A stretch of DNA of 13,133 nucleotides from contig CBDUQN010000087.1 in assembly GCA_965369375.1 (NCBI GenBank), forward strand, positions 1 through 13,133, given 5' to 3'. Position numbers and translations under genes: made by a program. This DNA comes from CBDUQN01 sp965369375. GTDB lineage: Bacteria; Krumholzibacteriota; Krumholzibacteriia; Krumholzibacteriales; Krumholzibacteriaceae. Shown piece by piece: positions 13,026-13,133 of the stretch. The notes beneath the pieces were generated by a model. That model was not told the origin of the DNA. It saw only the letters and a list, made by a program, of their open reading frames with translations, and ran no database searches. Each line of letters opens with the position of its first letter. Position 1 is the stretch's first letter.

Positions 13026-13133
13026 ATCGCATTGGACGTGGCTGTCTTTCAATTTTACCGAAGAGAATGATAGTACACAAATAGCTCGGGTGCTCTCATG
13101 TCAAAAGCTCAACCAATTTTTCACCATTAAATA
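13026..13133. other. Right-edge non-coding sequence
   Basis: After the endonuclease stop, 108 bases are visible with no convincing gene start, intrinsic terminator or terminal repeat matching the region left of the gene. Confidence 0.4.

Noticed and set aside
1..13133. CRISPR array, insertion sequence, integron, toxin-antitoxin pair or biosynthetic cluster
   Set aside because: I found no regularly spaced direct DNA repeats, transposase motifs, paired small stable ORFs or synthase domains; the DNA-level repeats are only those within coding sequences and short palindromes.

Overview
The window reads as chromosome of a Gram-negative, probably anaerobic or microaerophilic, uncultured-type bacterium. 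Signal peptides and two outer-membrane beta-barrel candidates suggest a Gram-negative envelope. An oxygen-sensitive radical SAM sulfatase maturase and a rubrerythrin suggest low-oxygen life. Leucine-rich repeats of the 'T-x-V-x-D-L-x-P-L-x-G-M-P' type with a 21-residue period resemble proteins common in the Planctomycetes/Lentisphaerae side of bacteria and in candidate phyla. None of this fixes a phylum.

Layout. Seven genes are on the minus strand, followed at the right by one plus-strand gene. Read in the direction of transcription, the left block is a tight five-gene run. It starts with a secreted multi-module protein (8560 to 6260), then glycogen phosphorylase glgP (6219 to 3697), a secreted DUF3047 plus leucine-rich-repeat protein (3682 to 2132), an anaerobic sulfatase-maturing enzyme (2089 to 812), and a trigger-factor-like chaperone without the prolyl isomerase domain (812 to 33). 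Gaps are 40, 14 and 42 bp, and the last pair overlaps by one base (TAATG). A well-formed promoter (TTGACT-N17-GATAAT, 8626-8654) with a Fur-family-like inverted repeat over its -10 box precedes this run. A further gene may begin at the left edge.

Upstream lies a separate rubrerythrin gene (9269 to 8769) with its own promoter candidate and an unusual 47-bp near-palindrome behind it. Further upstream are two cell-envelope genes separated by 9 bp, a DUF2490-like barrel (11260 to 10514) and a DUF481-like barrel (10504 to 9392), with a TTGACA-N17-TAGACT promoter almost on the start codon. At the right end is an HNH endonuclease-family gene (11820-13025, plus strand). It is preceded by a long leader with a hairpin and carries a strong G-quadruplex motif inside its coding sequence.

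How the genes fit together. GlgP releases glucose-1-phosphate from storage glucan. The maturase activates sulfatases, which are not in the window. The chaperone next to it could hold substrates unfolded for modification; that pairing is the most interesting hypothesis here. The remaining envelope proteins have no assigned function. I see no CRISPR array, tRNA, rRNA, intact insertion sequence or recognisable defence island.
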